DNA of 64,000 nt. Origin: a virus. A program made the position numbers and the translations under genes. The DNA is taken from the IMG/VR virus record IMGVR_UViG_3300021197_001743, positions 1-64,000 of that record; one strand, given 5' to 3'. Under the pieces are notes generated by a model. It was given only the letters and a program-made list of their open reading frames with translations, was not told the origin of the DNA and searched no databases. This document shows positions 36,517 to 44,802 of this stretch, in pieces. Every line of letters begins with the position of its first letter. The stretch's first letter is position 1.

Positions 36517-37206
36517 ATGAAATTAACAGAAGCAAAATTGAAAGCATTAATCCTAGAAGCGATGGAAGAGTCATTAAGTGACGGACAGAAGGAATTTTTA
36601 TTAGACCTTTTAAAAAGCGACGATCGCGAAACACAAACCCAAGGTGTAGAGTTGGCAACACAGTTCCTAGGGGAAAAGGAATTTTCAAATGCATTTAGAG
36701 GCCAACTGGACTTTGTGAATGGTGCTGAACTCCTTAACTGGCTCCGTCAGGGATCATCCCGAGGACCTAGGCAAGCCATGGATCGTTATATGGAAGTCCC
36801 AGATGGAATGAGTAAAGAGAAGAGGGAATTTCAATTAAGATTTCCGAATGCCGCATGGCGAGAACCAATATCAGACAAAGCCCATGAGACTTGGGTAGAT
36901 AGGGTCCAACAAATGCAGTCCAAACTAGTATCATTGGCAATGAGTGGAAACTTTGTGGAATGGGAAAAGCAATGGTTCGCTTTTAAAGATTTTTTAGGAT
37001 CTTTTTACGAAATTCATGCTCCGGGCTTTTGGCCCTCGTTAACAGACTCAGAACAAATGGGAGCAATTTATGGTCGTATACGAAGCGGAGGCACCCCTCG
37101 CCACTCAACAAAATCCTTTGGAAAAGCACAGGGAATGTTTGATCCAAGTTGGCGGCTAGCAATGCCCTTGGCCCATGAGATAGATAAAGCAAATCGAGAC
37201 CGATAA
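36517..37206 (+). CDS. Tagged protein (MKLTEAKLKALILE module), unknown body
   Basis: A 229-residue protein whose first 20 residues (MKLTEAKLKALILEAMEESL) are the N-terminal module shared with at least nine other proteins here. The module contains I-L-E, an [IL]-x-E tripeptide like the cleavage site of gp21-type proteases. The body (residues about 25-229) is helical, with several Trp residues (AWREPISDKAHETWVDRVQQ, FVEWEKQWFAFKDFLG), and is not recognised. First of three consecutive tagged genes; the start is preceded by GAGGG. I infer packaging into the head and removal of the module during maturation. Confidence 0.65.
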   Translation: MKLTEAKLKALILEAMEESLSDGQKEFLLDLLKSDDRETQTQGVELATQFLGEKEFSNAFRGQLDFVNGAELLNWLRQGSSRGPRQAMDRYMEVPDGMSKEKREFQLRFPNAAWREPISDKAHETWVDRVQQMQSKLVSLAMSGNFVEWEKQWFAFKDFLGSFYEIHAPGFWPSLTDSEQMGAIYGRIRSGGTPRHSTKSFGKAQGMFDPSWRLAMPLAHEIDKANRDR

Positions 37207-37208
37207 TT

Positions 37209-37715
37209 ATGAAACTAACAGAAGCAAAATTGAAAGAATTAATCCTAGAAGCCTATGTGGATGATTTAAAAACTCCCACTTCTTCAAATTCAGAAGGCGT
37301 GTTAACTTTTCCAACGTTGCCGCCGGTGGACACAGTGTATCATCCGGGATCAAACCGCAAACAAGTAAAACGTTTCCTCAAACAACCAAAGCTGACATTT
37401 CGAAGAGCAATCAATAAATTAGTTGGTGAATTTAAACGTTATATGACACCCCAATCAAAAAATAGACAAGGCTGGACTTTAAGAGACCCTAACTCTGTTG
37501 ATCGTATTGATATCCGAGTCGGAGTAAACATGTTCAGGGTTCAGATAAAATATTATAAAACACATCCAACCCCCGGCGGCGGAATGGTGCTTGTTGCAAA
37601 ACCATGGTACTCGCTGAAAGACTATCAGAATATTCCGGAAGACAGACAACTAGAAGTGTTTGAGGCACATGTCCGAGCACAAATAGAAAGTTTTATAAAA
37701 ACAAATAATTGGTAA
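37209..37715 (+). CDS. Tagged basic protein (MKLTEAKLKELILE module)
   Basis: A 168-residue protein with the shared module MKLTEAKLKELILEAYVDD. Its first 42 bases differ at only two positions from those of the preceding gene, while the bodies are unrelated, implying recent spread of the 5' module. The body is basic (for example NRKQVKRFLKQPKLTFRRAI), consistent with nucleic-acid binding inside a capsid. It starts 3 nt after the preceding stop without a clear ribosome-binding site and is probably translated by coupling. No fold is recognised. Confidence 0.65.
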   Translation: MKLTEAKLKELILEAYVDDLKTPTSSNSEGVLTFPTLPPVDTVYHPGSNRKQVKRFLKQPKLTFRRAINKLVGEFKRYMTPQSKNRQGWTLRDPNSVDRIDIRVGVNMFRVQIKYYKTHPTPGGGMVLVAKPWYSLKDYQNIPEDRQLEVFEAHVRAQIESFIKTNNW

Positions 37716-37721
37716 ACAACT

Positions 37722-38651
37722 ATGAAATTAACAGAAGCAAAATTGAAAGCATTAATACTTGAGACGATGGAAGAAGCAAGATTCTCCCGCAAGGACTATT
37801 CGAGGAAAATTGACGAGGTAGGGAGAATTATAACGCATGTGCTCGATAAGATTAGTGAAAGACTTGGAGCGTCTGATGATATCCAAAGGGGTCAAACTTC
37901 TAATGAACAAACAAAGAAGGTTGAGTTCACAATAGAGAAAGACGCAGCCGAGGGAATAGGGTTCATCAAAGGACGATTGTTAACACCAGCAAGCCAAGTA
38001 GGCGCTGGGAGAACTAGCCTGCCGACGTCGGAAGTATTGGAGATTGTGGTAAGCAACATGTCTGAAGGTGAATTTGACCAGACCACATTCACTTTTGACG
38101 ACATCATTGACGATGGCGGAGCCACGCTTACTCAAAAAATAAATGAGTATGAGAACCTGCTTGGCTCAAAAGATCCTGAAGCAGCAATGTCGGAATCATA
38201 TTACGACTCAAAGAGCAGAGTATCAGATGAGGGAGACCATGACAAAATCTTGGGAATGATTCAATCTGGTAGTTGGGCTCAAGCATTTTCTTTTTTGGAA
38301 ATGGGTTTTGCACAAGAATGGCCCGAGGACGCCAAGAATGATTTAATTTGGGACATCTACGATGGACTTGAGGGCTTCCACCAAAAAAACATAAGACCAC
38401 TTGAAATACTAATTGATAGATACGACAACCAAGGTAATCCATTCATGACAAAATCCGGTAACGTCCCTACACAAAAAGAGGTCGAAGGAAAAGGCGGTCT
38501 TAGAGATAGAGTTGCGCAACTAGAAGAAGAAGAGCAAAAATTGAAACTACTCGTAGCAGATCTTTTAAAATTGCCTGAAGATTGGTGGGAAGACCACTTG
38601 AAATACGCTGATCAACTCGAAGTAATTTTTAAAAGAGCAGGGATAATTTAA
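37722..38651 (+). CDS. Tagged protein (MKLTEAKLKALILE module), 309 residues
   Basis: The third consecutive tagged gene. The start MKLTEAKLKALILETMEEAR is nearly identical to that at 36517 at DNA and protein level. The body is acidic, with a beta-type segment (KKVEFTIEKDAAEGIGFIKG) and helices, ending in a coiled coil (RVAQLEEEEQKLKLLVADLL) at about residues 265-290. I do not recognise it. A promoter for the primase gene follows at once, so it ends this transcription unit. The body is long for an internal head protein, but the same packaging hypothesis applies. Confidence 0.63.
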   Translation: MKLTEAKLKALILETMEEARFSRKDYSRKIDEVGRIITHVLDKISERLGASDDIQRGQTSNEQTKKVEFTIEKDAAEGIGFIKGRLLTPASQVGAGRTSLPTSEVLEIVVSNMSEGEFDQTTFTFDDIIDDGGATLTQKINEYENLLGSKDPEAAMSESYYDSKSRVSDEGDHDKILGMIQSGSWAQAFSFLEMGFAQEWPEDAKNDLIWDIYDGLEGFHQKNIRPLEILIDRYDNQGNPFMTKSGNVPTQKEVEGKGGLRDRVAQLEEEEQKLKLLVADLLKLPEDWWEDHLKYADQLEVIFKRAGII

Positions 38652-38659
38652 CTTTTTTC

Positions 38660-38687
38660 TTGACAAATCCTCTCACCATGTTATATT
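38660..38687 (+). promoter_or_regulatory. Sigma70-like promoter P4
   Basis: TTGACA at 38660-38665 and TATATT at 38682-38687 with a 16-base spacer, in the 53-nt gap before the primase gene. The leader is short (about 11 nt) and contains GAGAGGA at 38694-38700. A TATAAT at 38687-38692 is also present but would need a 21-base spacer. Confidence 0.8.
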
Positions 38688-38704
38688 ATAATTGAGAGGA
38701 CAAT

Positions 38705-39640
38705 ATGAATGATAAACGAAAGATAATAACCGATATACTCGGTTCCTATCGCCGTGCTGGCGATGAACACTTATTTACCTGCCCGTTTTGCAACCACCAT
38801 AAAAAGAAGATGTCGGTCAACTTTTCGATCAACTCTTTTAAATGTTGGGTTTGCGATGCTCGAGGCAAGAACATTTACCGACTTGTAAGAAAGTTTGGTA
38901 ATTACCAACAGAGACAAAAGTATCTAGAACTCCAAGGAAGACTTGATCTTTCTGAATTCGACAACTTCTTTAATGAAATGAATGGTGTAGAAGAAAAGCA
39001 GATTGTAAAACTCCCAGAAGAGTTTCACTCCTTATGCAACAAACACTTGCCATTATCATCTAAGGAGCCAATACGATATTTAAATAGCAGAGGTATATCT
39101 AGACAAGATATATTAAAATGGAAAATCGGATATAGCAAAGGAGGGAAATATGGGGGAAGAATCATCATCCCGTCGTTCAACACAGAAGGCGATTGTAATT
39201 ACTTTATTGCTCGCTCTTACACTAGGCATTCTCGTAGGTACCTTAACCCGCCTTGCGGTCGAGATATTGTCTTTAATGAGCTTAATATTGACTGGGACGA
39301 CCCTGTGATACTTGTCGAAGGAGTCTTTGATGCAATTGTAGCTGGAGATAATGCAATACCAATTTTAGGGTCAACCCTAAGAGAAGATTCAAAACTATTT
39401 CAAGCAATAGCAATCCATGACACTCCGGTGTATATTGCACTAGACCCAGATGCCGAGAAAAAAGCACAGTGGATTATTCGGTCATTGATGAAATATGACT
39501 TGGAAATTAAAAAAATAAACATTGGAACTCATGAAGACATTGGCTCAATGTCTCAAAAATCGTTTCAAGAAAAATTAAAAAATGCCGAATCTGTCGATGG
39601 TGATATGTATTGGCTTGAAAAACAACTAAAAAATATATAA
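38705..39640 (+). CDS. DnaG-type DNA primase
   Basis: A 311-residue primase that makes RNA primers for lagging-strand DNA synthesis. The N-terminal zinc-binding domain has Cys26/Cys29 (TCPFCNHHKKK) and Cys47/Cys50 (FKCWVCDARGKN). The TOPRIM catalytic domain shows DDPVILVEGVFDAI with Glu205, and YIALDPDAEKKA with Asp247/Asp249 for metal binding. RYLNSRGISRQDILKWKIGY at about residues 124-143 is typical of the RNA polymerase domain of phage primases. The length is shorter than bacterial DnaG and similar to T4 gp61. No helicase domain is fused. It has its own promoter; nearby genes act in recombination. Confidence 0.88.
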   Translation: MNDKRKIITDILGSYRRAGDEHLFTCPFCNHHKKKMSVNFSINSFKCWVCDARGKNIYRLVRKFGNYQQRQKYLELQGRLDLSEFDNFFNEMNGVEEKQIVKLPEEFHSLCNKHLPLSSKEPIRYLNSRGISRQDILKWKIGYSKGGKYGGRIIIPSFNTEGDCNYFIARSYTRHSRRYLNPPCGRDIVFNELNIDWDDPVILVEGVFDAIVAGDNAIPILGSTLREDSKLFQAIAIHDTPVYIALDPDAEKKAQWIIRSLMKYDLEIKKINIGTHEDIGSMSQKSFQEKLKNAESVDGDMYWLEKQLKNI

Positions 39641-39647
39641 AAAATAC

Positions 39648-39675
39648 TTGACAAAATTAGTCAATGTGTTATATT
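39648..39675 (+). promoter_or_regulatory. Sigma70-like promoter P5
   Basis: TTGACA at 39648-39653 and TATATT at 39670-39675, spacer 16 bases, just after the primase stop. The predicted leader of about 24 nt contains GGAGGAC ahead of the ATG at 39706. It would drive the lipoprotein-like, nucleotidyltransferase and Smr genes. Confidence 0.82.
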
Positions 39676-39705
39676 ATTAATATACTTTTTTAACATGGAG
39701 GACAA

Positions 39706-40020
39706 ATGTTAACATTATTATATTTATTGGCGTGCGATGATGCCGTCCAATCAGAAACGGTAGAAATACCAATCGAAGCTTACAACTGGAGTTGTTCGGA
39801 CTACACAGAACATACGGAAATTGAAATCACAGCAGGAGTTTGTAATGATTTCGAATCGTTAACAGTATCTGTTCTGCTAATCAATGGTGAAGATGCCGAG
39901 CAGGAAATGCGGCATGAAGGCGGTTGCTGGTGGACAAGTTTAATTCTCCAAGAAGAAAATTGTATAGAAATACAGGATATTATTATAATAGCAGAAGAAG
40001 GAGGCTCCAATGGGCGGTAA
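39706..40020 (+). CDS. Small cysteine-rich, lipoprotein-like protein
   Basis: A 104-residue acidic protein. The N-terminus MLTLLYLLACDDAV has a hydrophobic stretch ending in a lipobox (L-L-A-C, Cys10), so it may be a lipoprotein with Asp at +2, which in enterobacteria favours inner-membrane retention. The hydrophobic segment is very short and lacks a basic n-region, so this is uncertain. Further Cys residues (CSDYTEH, CNDF, CWWTSL, CIEIQ) could form disulfides in the periplasm. Expressed from its own sigma70 promoter with a strong ribosome-binding site. Phage lipoproteins sometimes exclude superinfecting phage; that is only a suggestion here. It overlaps the next gene by 11 nt. Confidence 0.6.
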   Translation: MLTLLYLLACDDAVQSETVEIPIEAYNWSCSDYTEHTEIEITAGVCNDFESLTVSVLLINGEDAEQEMRHEGGCWWTSLILQEENCIEIQDIIIIAEEGGSNGR

Positions 40021-40870
40021 TATTTTTAAAGATCAAGCGAGACCAATTGTCCGCGAAAACGTTAGACCAACACTAAAAAAGTACATTGAAGCCTTAGGGT
40101 ATGCGTTCCCAAAGAAAGCACATGTATTTGAAAATTTCCACACAGTGGGAAGCACAGGTAAAAAAGAAGTATCAGGGGATATGGATTTAGCCATTGATTT
40201 TAAGCATTTTTTCGATGACGAACCATATAACGACAAAGAACTAAGGGAGTATCTAATTGACCCGCAGGAATGGAGAAAGCTCTACGAAAAAACAAAATCT
40301 AGGGCAAGAACTGCTACGGACAACATGTGTAAACTCAAGGCTTTTTTGAAGTTAATATCTGCACCAATTGCCTCAACGGGCCTTATTCAAGTTGCAAATA
40401 AGAAAACCACTACCGGAAACATCTTTACATTGTTTTCTCAATACGACTATTATGGCGAAAGGAACCATGGTGTTCAGATTGATTGGATGATAGGGGACCT
40501 TCCATGGTTAAAGTTTGCTTATCATTCTTCCGAAACCGGTCAGATGAAGGGCTTGCACAGAACTCAGTTGATAGTAGCAATGTTATCCGCAAAAGGGTAC
40601 ACATTCTCACACACCACTGGTATCAAGGATAAAGACAGCAACTCTTTCGTTGCAACTACGCCAAAAGAAGCCAGAGATTTATTAACAAAATTATATGGAA
40701 GCATCACACCAGAAGACCTTGAAAACTACAAGAATCTGCATAGTTATCTCGAATACAATTCCTCACCAGAGGATTATAAAAGCGCTATTCAATGTTATAT
40801 AAGAATTCTTACTGTTTCAAAAGCCAGAATACCAATGAATATTAGGGGTTTGATCGATGAAAACCCTTGA
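40010..40870 (+). CDS. Polymerase-beta-like nucleotidyltransferase
   Basis: A 286-residue protein with the nucleotidyltransferase-fold signature: HTVGSTGKKEVSGDMDLAID, containing Gly47-Ser48 and Asp57-x-Asp59, and a third acidic residue in GVQIDWMIGDLPW (Asp158). These three acids bind the two metals in the polymerase-beta superfamily (poly(A) polymerases, CCA enzymes, MNT toxins/antitoxins). The substrate is unknown. The C-terminal 100 residues are helical and may be a substrate domain. It overlaps the lipoprotein-like gene by 11 nt and the Smr gene by 14 nt, in a promoter unit that runs into the SbcDC gene, suggesting work on nucleic acid ends. Family assignment moderately sure. Confidence 0.62.
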   Translation: MGGNIFKDQARPIVRENVRPTLKKYIEALGYAFPKKAHVFENFHTVGSTGKKEVSGDMDLAIDFKHFFDDEPYNDKELREYLIDPQEWRKLYEKTKSRARTATDNMCKLKAFLKLISAPIASTGLIQVANKKTTTGNIFTLFSQYDYYGERNHGVQIDWMIGDLPWLKFAYHSSETGQMKGLHRTQLIVAMLSAKGYTFSHTTGIKDKDSNSFVATTPKEARDLLTKLYGSITPEDLENYKNLHSYLEYNSSPEDYKSAIQCYIRILTVSKARIPMNIRGLIDENP

Positions 40871-41069
40871 TCTTCATGGTCTGAGGCACTGGGAAGCCGA
40901 GACCGTACTACACAATTTCATTAATGAAAACTGGAATCAGGAAATGAGGGTCATAACAGGCAACTCATCATTGATGAAAGACCTAGTGTGTTCAATATTA
41001 AATTTTTATAAATTAGATTTTACACTTGACAACCTAAGAAATATGGGTTATATTACAATAAAGAAGTAA
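40857..41069 (+). CDS. Smr-domain protein (stand-alone)
   Basis: A 70-residue protein that is essentially one Smr (small MutS-related) domain. It has the start motif LDLHGLRHWEAE (residues 4-14) and the second motif RVITGNSSLMKDLV (residues 31-44), corresponding to the LDLHG and H/T-G-x-G-x-x-S signatures; the usual TGxG is TGNS here. Smr domains bind or nick branched or single-stranded nucleic acids. It overlaps the nucleotidyltransferase gene by 14 nt. The promoter for the SbcDC gene is embedded in its last codons. Role in repair or recombination is inferred. Confidence 0.75.
   Translation: MKTLDLHGLRHWEAETVLHNFINENWNQEMRVITGNSSLMKDLVCSILNFYKLDFTLDNLRNMGYITIKK
41026..41054 (+). promoter_or_regulatory. 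Sigma70-like promoter P6
   Basis: TTGACA at 41026-41031 and TATATT at 41049-41054, spacer 17 bases, inside the 3' end of the Smr gene. Predicted start near 41061; the leader holds GGAGGAC before the ATG of the SbcDC fusion gene at 41084. Confidence 0.84.
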
Positions 41070-41083
41070 ACATTGGAGGACAT

Positions 41084-44000
41084 ATGACTACTTTTGCACA
41101 CATATCTGACACACACATCCGGAATCTTAAATATCATGAAGAATATCGGATTGTATTTAAGCAAATCTACGACAAATTACAGCAAGACTGTCCGGACTAT
41201 ATTATCCATACTGGTGATATGGCTCACACAAAGACACAGTTGTCACCAGAATATTTCGAATTAACATCAGATTTTTTAAAGAACTTAGCTGACATCGCTC
41301 CAACTTATATTATTCTTGGAAACCATGATGGTAACCTTAAGAACGAAAACCGACAAGATGCTATTACGCCAATCATAGACGCGCTTCAGCATCCAAACTT
41401 ACACCTTTTAAAAGACTCAGGTGAGACCCAGTTGACAGACTCGATCTGCCTTAATGTCCTCTCTGTGTTTGATCGAGACAACTGGGTGCCTCCCTCTGAT
41501 AAATCCATGGTAAACATTGCGCTTTACCATGGTGCTATCATGGGGTGCCAAGTTTCTGATGGTTGGGCCCTTGAGAATGGCGAAGATGACGTTAATGTGT
41601 TTAAAGATTTTGATTTTGCTATGCTCGGCGACATACATAAGACACAACACCTAGACGAAGAAAAACGGGTTTGGTATGCTGGCTCAACCGTCCAACAGAA
41701 TTTTGGAGAGTCGTTGGGAAAAGGATATCTTCTTTGGAACATTCGAGATAAAGATAGTTTTACTGTTGAGAAGAGATTTTTTATGTCTCCTCGTCCGTTT
41801 GTAACTGTTGAAATTAATCAAGACGGAACTCTGCCAAAAGTAGATGTCCCTAGGAACGCTCGATTAAGATTGGTCTCAAACTACAACCTTCCTTTGGTTA
41901 AATTAAGGAGAGCCTGCGAGTACGCTAAAATAACTTGGAAGCCGTATACGGTGAACTTTATTAACAAAGCCGGCTATTCTTCAAAGACTGTTGTGGAAAA
42001 CAACGGTGAGCGCATTAATATGCGGGACCAAAATACCCAAGAGAAATATATTAAAGCATTCCTCTCAGACAAAGAAATATCCGACGAAGTACTGGACAGA
42101 GTCTTAGAACTAAACCGTAAATATTCTAAGCAAATTGAAGGTTCCGAAGATGTATCAAGAAATATTGTTTGGAAATTACGTAAAATGAAGTGGAACAACC
42201 TATTTAACTACGGCGAAAAAAATGAAATTGATTTTGACAAGCTCAATGGGCTGGTCGGGATCTTCGGTAAGAATTACTCCGGAAAATCTAGCATTATAGA
42301 TGCTGCACTTTTTGGATTATTCAATGTAACGTCGAAAGGGGAAAGAAAAAATGTCCATATTATTAATCAAAATAAGCAAAAATCTAAGTGTCAACTCGAG
42401 ATTGGAGTCGGTGATGATACCTACACAATTACAAGAAATCTTGAACGATATGAAAAAAACCTCAAAGGAGTAAAAACCAAAGAGGCAAGAACTGAATTGG
42501 ACTTTTCGTATTATAGTCTTGGTGAGCATTTTGAGAGCAAAAACGGCACAACAAGAACCAGTACAGACAAGAATATTCAGAAAACATTTGGGACCTTTAG
42601 TGACTTCATGATCACCTCAATGGCTTCCCAAACAGATGCCTTTGGGTTTATCAATGAAGGATCAACAAAGCGCAAAGAGATACTCGCTAAGTTTCTTGAT
42701 TTAAAAATGTTTGAAGCAAAACACAAGCTGGCTAAGAAAGATTCATCTGAGATTAAAGGGGTGATTAAACACTTGACTTCACTAGATTGGAGAAAGAAAC
42801 TTCAATGGTCTCGTGAAGCATTGATAGAAATCAAAGAAGAAGTAGCTGGTCAAACAAGGTTGTGCGATAAGCACTCTACTAGAGTTAAGGTTCTAGAAGA
42901 AGAAAGAAAAATAATTCAAAATCAATTGGATTCCGTTGGAACTGATTGGGTTGACATTGATGAATTGAATACTAGCCTTTTAAGGAAGCAAAACAGCCTC
43001 TCCTTGGCTTCAGAGTCGTTAATCAATGGTGCGCGCAAGCTAAAGAAACTAAACGCCTTAAAGATACGTTTACGGTCTTTTATTGAGAACTTTGATGTTG
43101 CAAATTGCAAAGATCAAATTGAAAAACATAAGGGTCTCTTGAAAGACGTTTCAATTATAGAAAGACATATTCGTTCAACCAAGATGGAAATAACCAACTA
43201 TCAAAACAAAATTGATTTACTTCATGACCATGAGTATGATCCTGACTGCGAATATTGCTCCAATAATCAGTTCGTCAAAGAGGCAGAGGAAGCAAAAACT
43301 TTAATTGAACAATCTAAAGAAGCTCTAAAAGGTTTCGAGCATGATTTGGGACTGGCTAACGAGAAGAAAGAAGCAATAAATATTGTTTATATCCAAGCAA
43401 AATTGGATGACTACAACGTAAAGTTCAGAGAGGTAAAAACGAATGAAGTCCAAATACAAAAGATCAAAGCGCAAACTGACGCAAACGAGAGTAAGAAGGC
43501 TCTTGCGGCAAAAGAAATCGAAGAGATTAATGCAAAAATTGTTCACTATCGTGAGAACCAAGAAGCGTATGAAAACCTCGAGTCGCTCCAGCGAGACCTA
43601 AAAGCAATCAATACCACTATCGAAAAGAAAACAAAAGATATAGAGCACTGCAACAGAAAGGTCCTAAGTCTTATGTCAGAAGAGGGCGCAACCCGGAGAC
43701 AAATAGAAGAAGCTCGAGAAAAGATCCAACAGATTGATGATGCAGAAAAAGACTTTATTGCTTATGATTTATTCGGACAAGCTATGCATCCTAATGGAGT
43801 ATCTTATCAGGTGATCAAATCAATGCTCCCCATTATTAATGCAGAAATCTCTACGATCCTTAATACTCTTGTTAACTTTGAAGTTTTCTTTGACAATGTT
43901 GGAGACAAACTAGAAATTTACATTAAGCACCCCAAGTATGATCCTCGGCCATTATCGATGGGATCAGGAGCCGAGAAGACAATTGCATCTATGGCTATTC

Positions 44001-44233
44001 GACTAGCACTAATATCTGTGACTAATTTACCGAAAAGCGAACTATTTATACTTGACGAACCAGCAACAGCATTGGACGAAGAGCATATGGAAGGCTTTAT
44101 ACGGCTTCTTCAAATGATCAAAGGACAATTCAAGACGGTTCTATTGATTTCCCATCTCGAATCTCTCAAAGATATTGTCGACATGACAATTGACATTCAG
44201 AAAGTAGATGGCTATGCAAAGGTAAAAATATAA
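41084..44233 (+). CDS. 47-46: SbcD-SbcC (gp47-gp46, Mre11-Rad50) single-chain fusion
   Basis: A 1049-residue protein joining both subunits of the recombination nuclease complex. Residues 1 to about 360 are the Mre11/SbcD/gp47 phosphodiesterase with all motifs: D9-x-H11, G44-D45, G79-N-H-D82, H149 (ALYHGAIMG) and G182-D-I-H185. From about residue 368 (MKWNNLFNYG) follows the Rad50/SbcC/gp46 ATPase: Walker A G395-KNYSGKS402, a long coiled coil of about 400 residues with a zinc-hook-like C722-x2-C725, the signature LSMGSGAEKT (957-966) and Walker B LFILDEPATALDE (987-999). In T4 these are separate adjacent genes in the same order. The complex resects DNA ends for recombination-dependent replication. 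Expressed from its own promoter with GGAGG. Confidence 0.93.
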   Translation: MTTFAHISDTHIRNLKYHEEYRIVFKQIYDKLQQDCPDYIIHTGDMAHTKTQLSPEYFELTSDFLKNLADIAPTYIILGNHDGNLKNENRQDAITPIIDALQHPNLHLLKDSGETQLTDSICLNVLSVFDRDNWVPPSDKSMVNIALYHGAIMGCQVSDGWALENGEDDVNVFKDFDFAMLGDIHKTQHLDEEKRVWYAGSTVQQNFGESLGKGYLLWNIRDKDSFTVEKRFFMSPRPFVTVEINQDGTLPKVDVPRNARLRLVSNYNLPLVKLRRACEYAKITWKPYTVNFINKAGYSSKTVVENNGERINMRDQNTQEKYIKAFLSDKEISDEVLDRVLELNRKYSKQIEGSEDVSRNIVWKLRKMKWNNLFNYGEKNEIDFDKLNGLVGIFGKNYSGKSSIIDAALFGLFNVTSKGERKNVHIINQNKQKSKCQLEIGVGDDTYTITRNLERYEKNLKGVKTKEARTELDFSYYSLGEHFESKNGTTRTSTDKNIQKTFGTFSDFMITSMASQTDAFGFINEGSTKRKEILAKFLDLKMFEAKHKLAKKDSSEIKGVIKHLTSLDWRKKLQWSREALIEIKEEVAGQTRLCDKHSTRVKVLEEERKIIQNQLDSVGTDWVDIDELNTSLLRKQNSLSLASESLINGARKLKKLNALKIRLRSFIENFDVANCKDQIEKHKGLLKDVSIIERHIRSTKMEITNYQNKIDLLHDHEYDPDCEYCSNNQFVKEAEEAKTLIEQSKEALKGFEHDLGLANEKKEAINIVYIQAKLDDYNVKFREVKTNEVQIQKIKAQTDANESKKALAAKEIEEINAKIVHYRENQEAYENLESLQRDLKAINTTIEKKTKDIEHCNRKVLSLMSEEGATRRQIEEAREKIQQIDDAEKDFIAYDLFGQAMHPNGVSYQVIKSMLPIINAEISTILNTLVNFEVFFDNVGDKLEIYIKHPKYDPRPLSMGSGAEKTIASMAIRLALISVTNLPKSELFILDEPATALDEEHMEGFIRLLQMIKGQFKTVLLISHLESLKDIVDMTIDIQKVDGYAKVKI

Positions 44234-44562
44234 TGAAAATTACAAAAGAACAATTGAAACAAATTATCAAGGAAGAACTGGAGTCTGTGTTGGAAGGAAC
44301 TTACGATCATACAGATGGCCCAATGGAAAAAATGGTGATAAACATTAACAACGCTATTGTTAATGCTCGTGCACCCGGTAATATAGCAGCAGACCGGAAG
44401 CAAGAAGCCGGCATGCATTTAAAAAAACTATTAGATCAAGGAATGGACATTCAGCAAATTAAACAACAAGCATATGAAATGATGCAAGCGAGAGGCTGGA
44501 AAGGAAATAAACTTGACGCTGGTTTTGAAATCCTTAGAGAACTTGGAGATCAGATACAATGA
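44233..44562 (+). CDS. Tagged protein (MKITKEQLKQIIKEEL module)
   Basis: A 109-residue protein overlapping the SbcDC stop by TAATG. The N-terminal 20 residues are the shared module, with I-K-E as the [IL]-x-E tripeptide. Its coding bases for QIIKEELE are identical over 26 nt with those of the gene at 44803. The body is a small helical domain (AADRKQEAGMHLKKLLDQGM, QQIKQQAYEMMQARGWKGNK), unrecognised. It opens the coupled cassette of small genes reaching to 48494. Capsid packaging is inferred from the module. Confidence 0.65.
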   Translation: MKITKEQLKQIIKEELESVLEGTYDHTDGPMEKMVININNAIVNARAPGNIAADRKQEAGMHLKKLLDQGMDIQQIKQQAYEMMQARGWKGNKLDAGFEILRELGDQIQ

Positions 44563-44798
44563 ATGAAGAAAAGAAAGTAATGATTCAAAATGAATTATAC
44601 ATTAAGAATAAAGATAAAGGAATTCTAGATTCCATACAAGAAAAAGTTGCAAGTCGAAAGTTGCTCGTGTTTCTCACGGCAACCGGCTTGATGCTATGGG
44701 CACAACTGGACCCAGACATTTGGGGAATGATTGCAGTTTGCTACATTGGTGGTCAATCTGTTATTGATTTCGCAAAATCGTGGAAGCACGGAGGATAA
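44559..44798 (+). CDS. Small membrane protein, holin-like
   Basis: A 79-residue protein with a charged, helical N-terminal 33 residues, then one or two membrane segments: LLVFLTATGLMLWAQL (about residues 35-50) and IWGMIAVCYIGGQSVIDFA (about 54-72), and a short basic C-terminus (KSWKHGG). Size and topology fit a phage holin, and a coiled-coil membrane protein of spanin type lies two genes downstream. No endolysin is recognised beside it. It overlaps the tagged gene by ATGA. Could also be an unrelated membrane protein; functional assignment is tentative. Confidence 0.55.
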   Translation: MNEEKKVMIQNELYIKNKDKGILDSIQEKVASRKLLVFLTATGLMLWAQLDPDIWGMIAVCYIGGQSVIDFAKSWKHGG

Positions 44799-44802
44799 AG
44801 GA

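Noticed and set aside
44731-44802. Upstream extension of the tagged 44803 gene to an in-frame ATG
   Set aside because: The extension lies wholly within the holin-like gene, while GGAGG sits at correct distance from ATG 44803, where the shared module begins.
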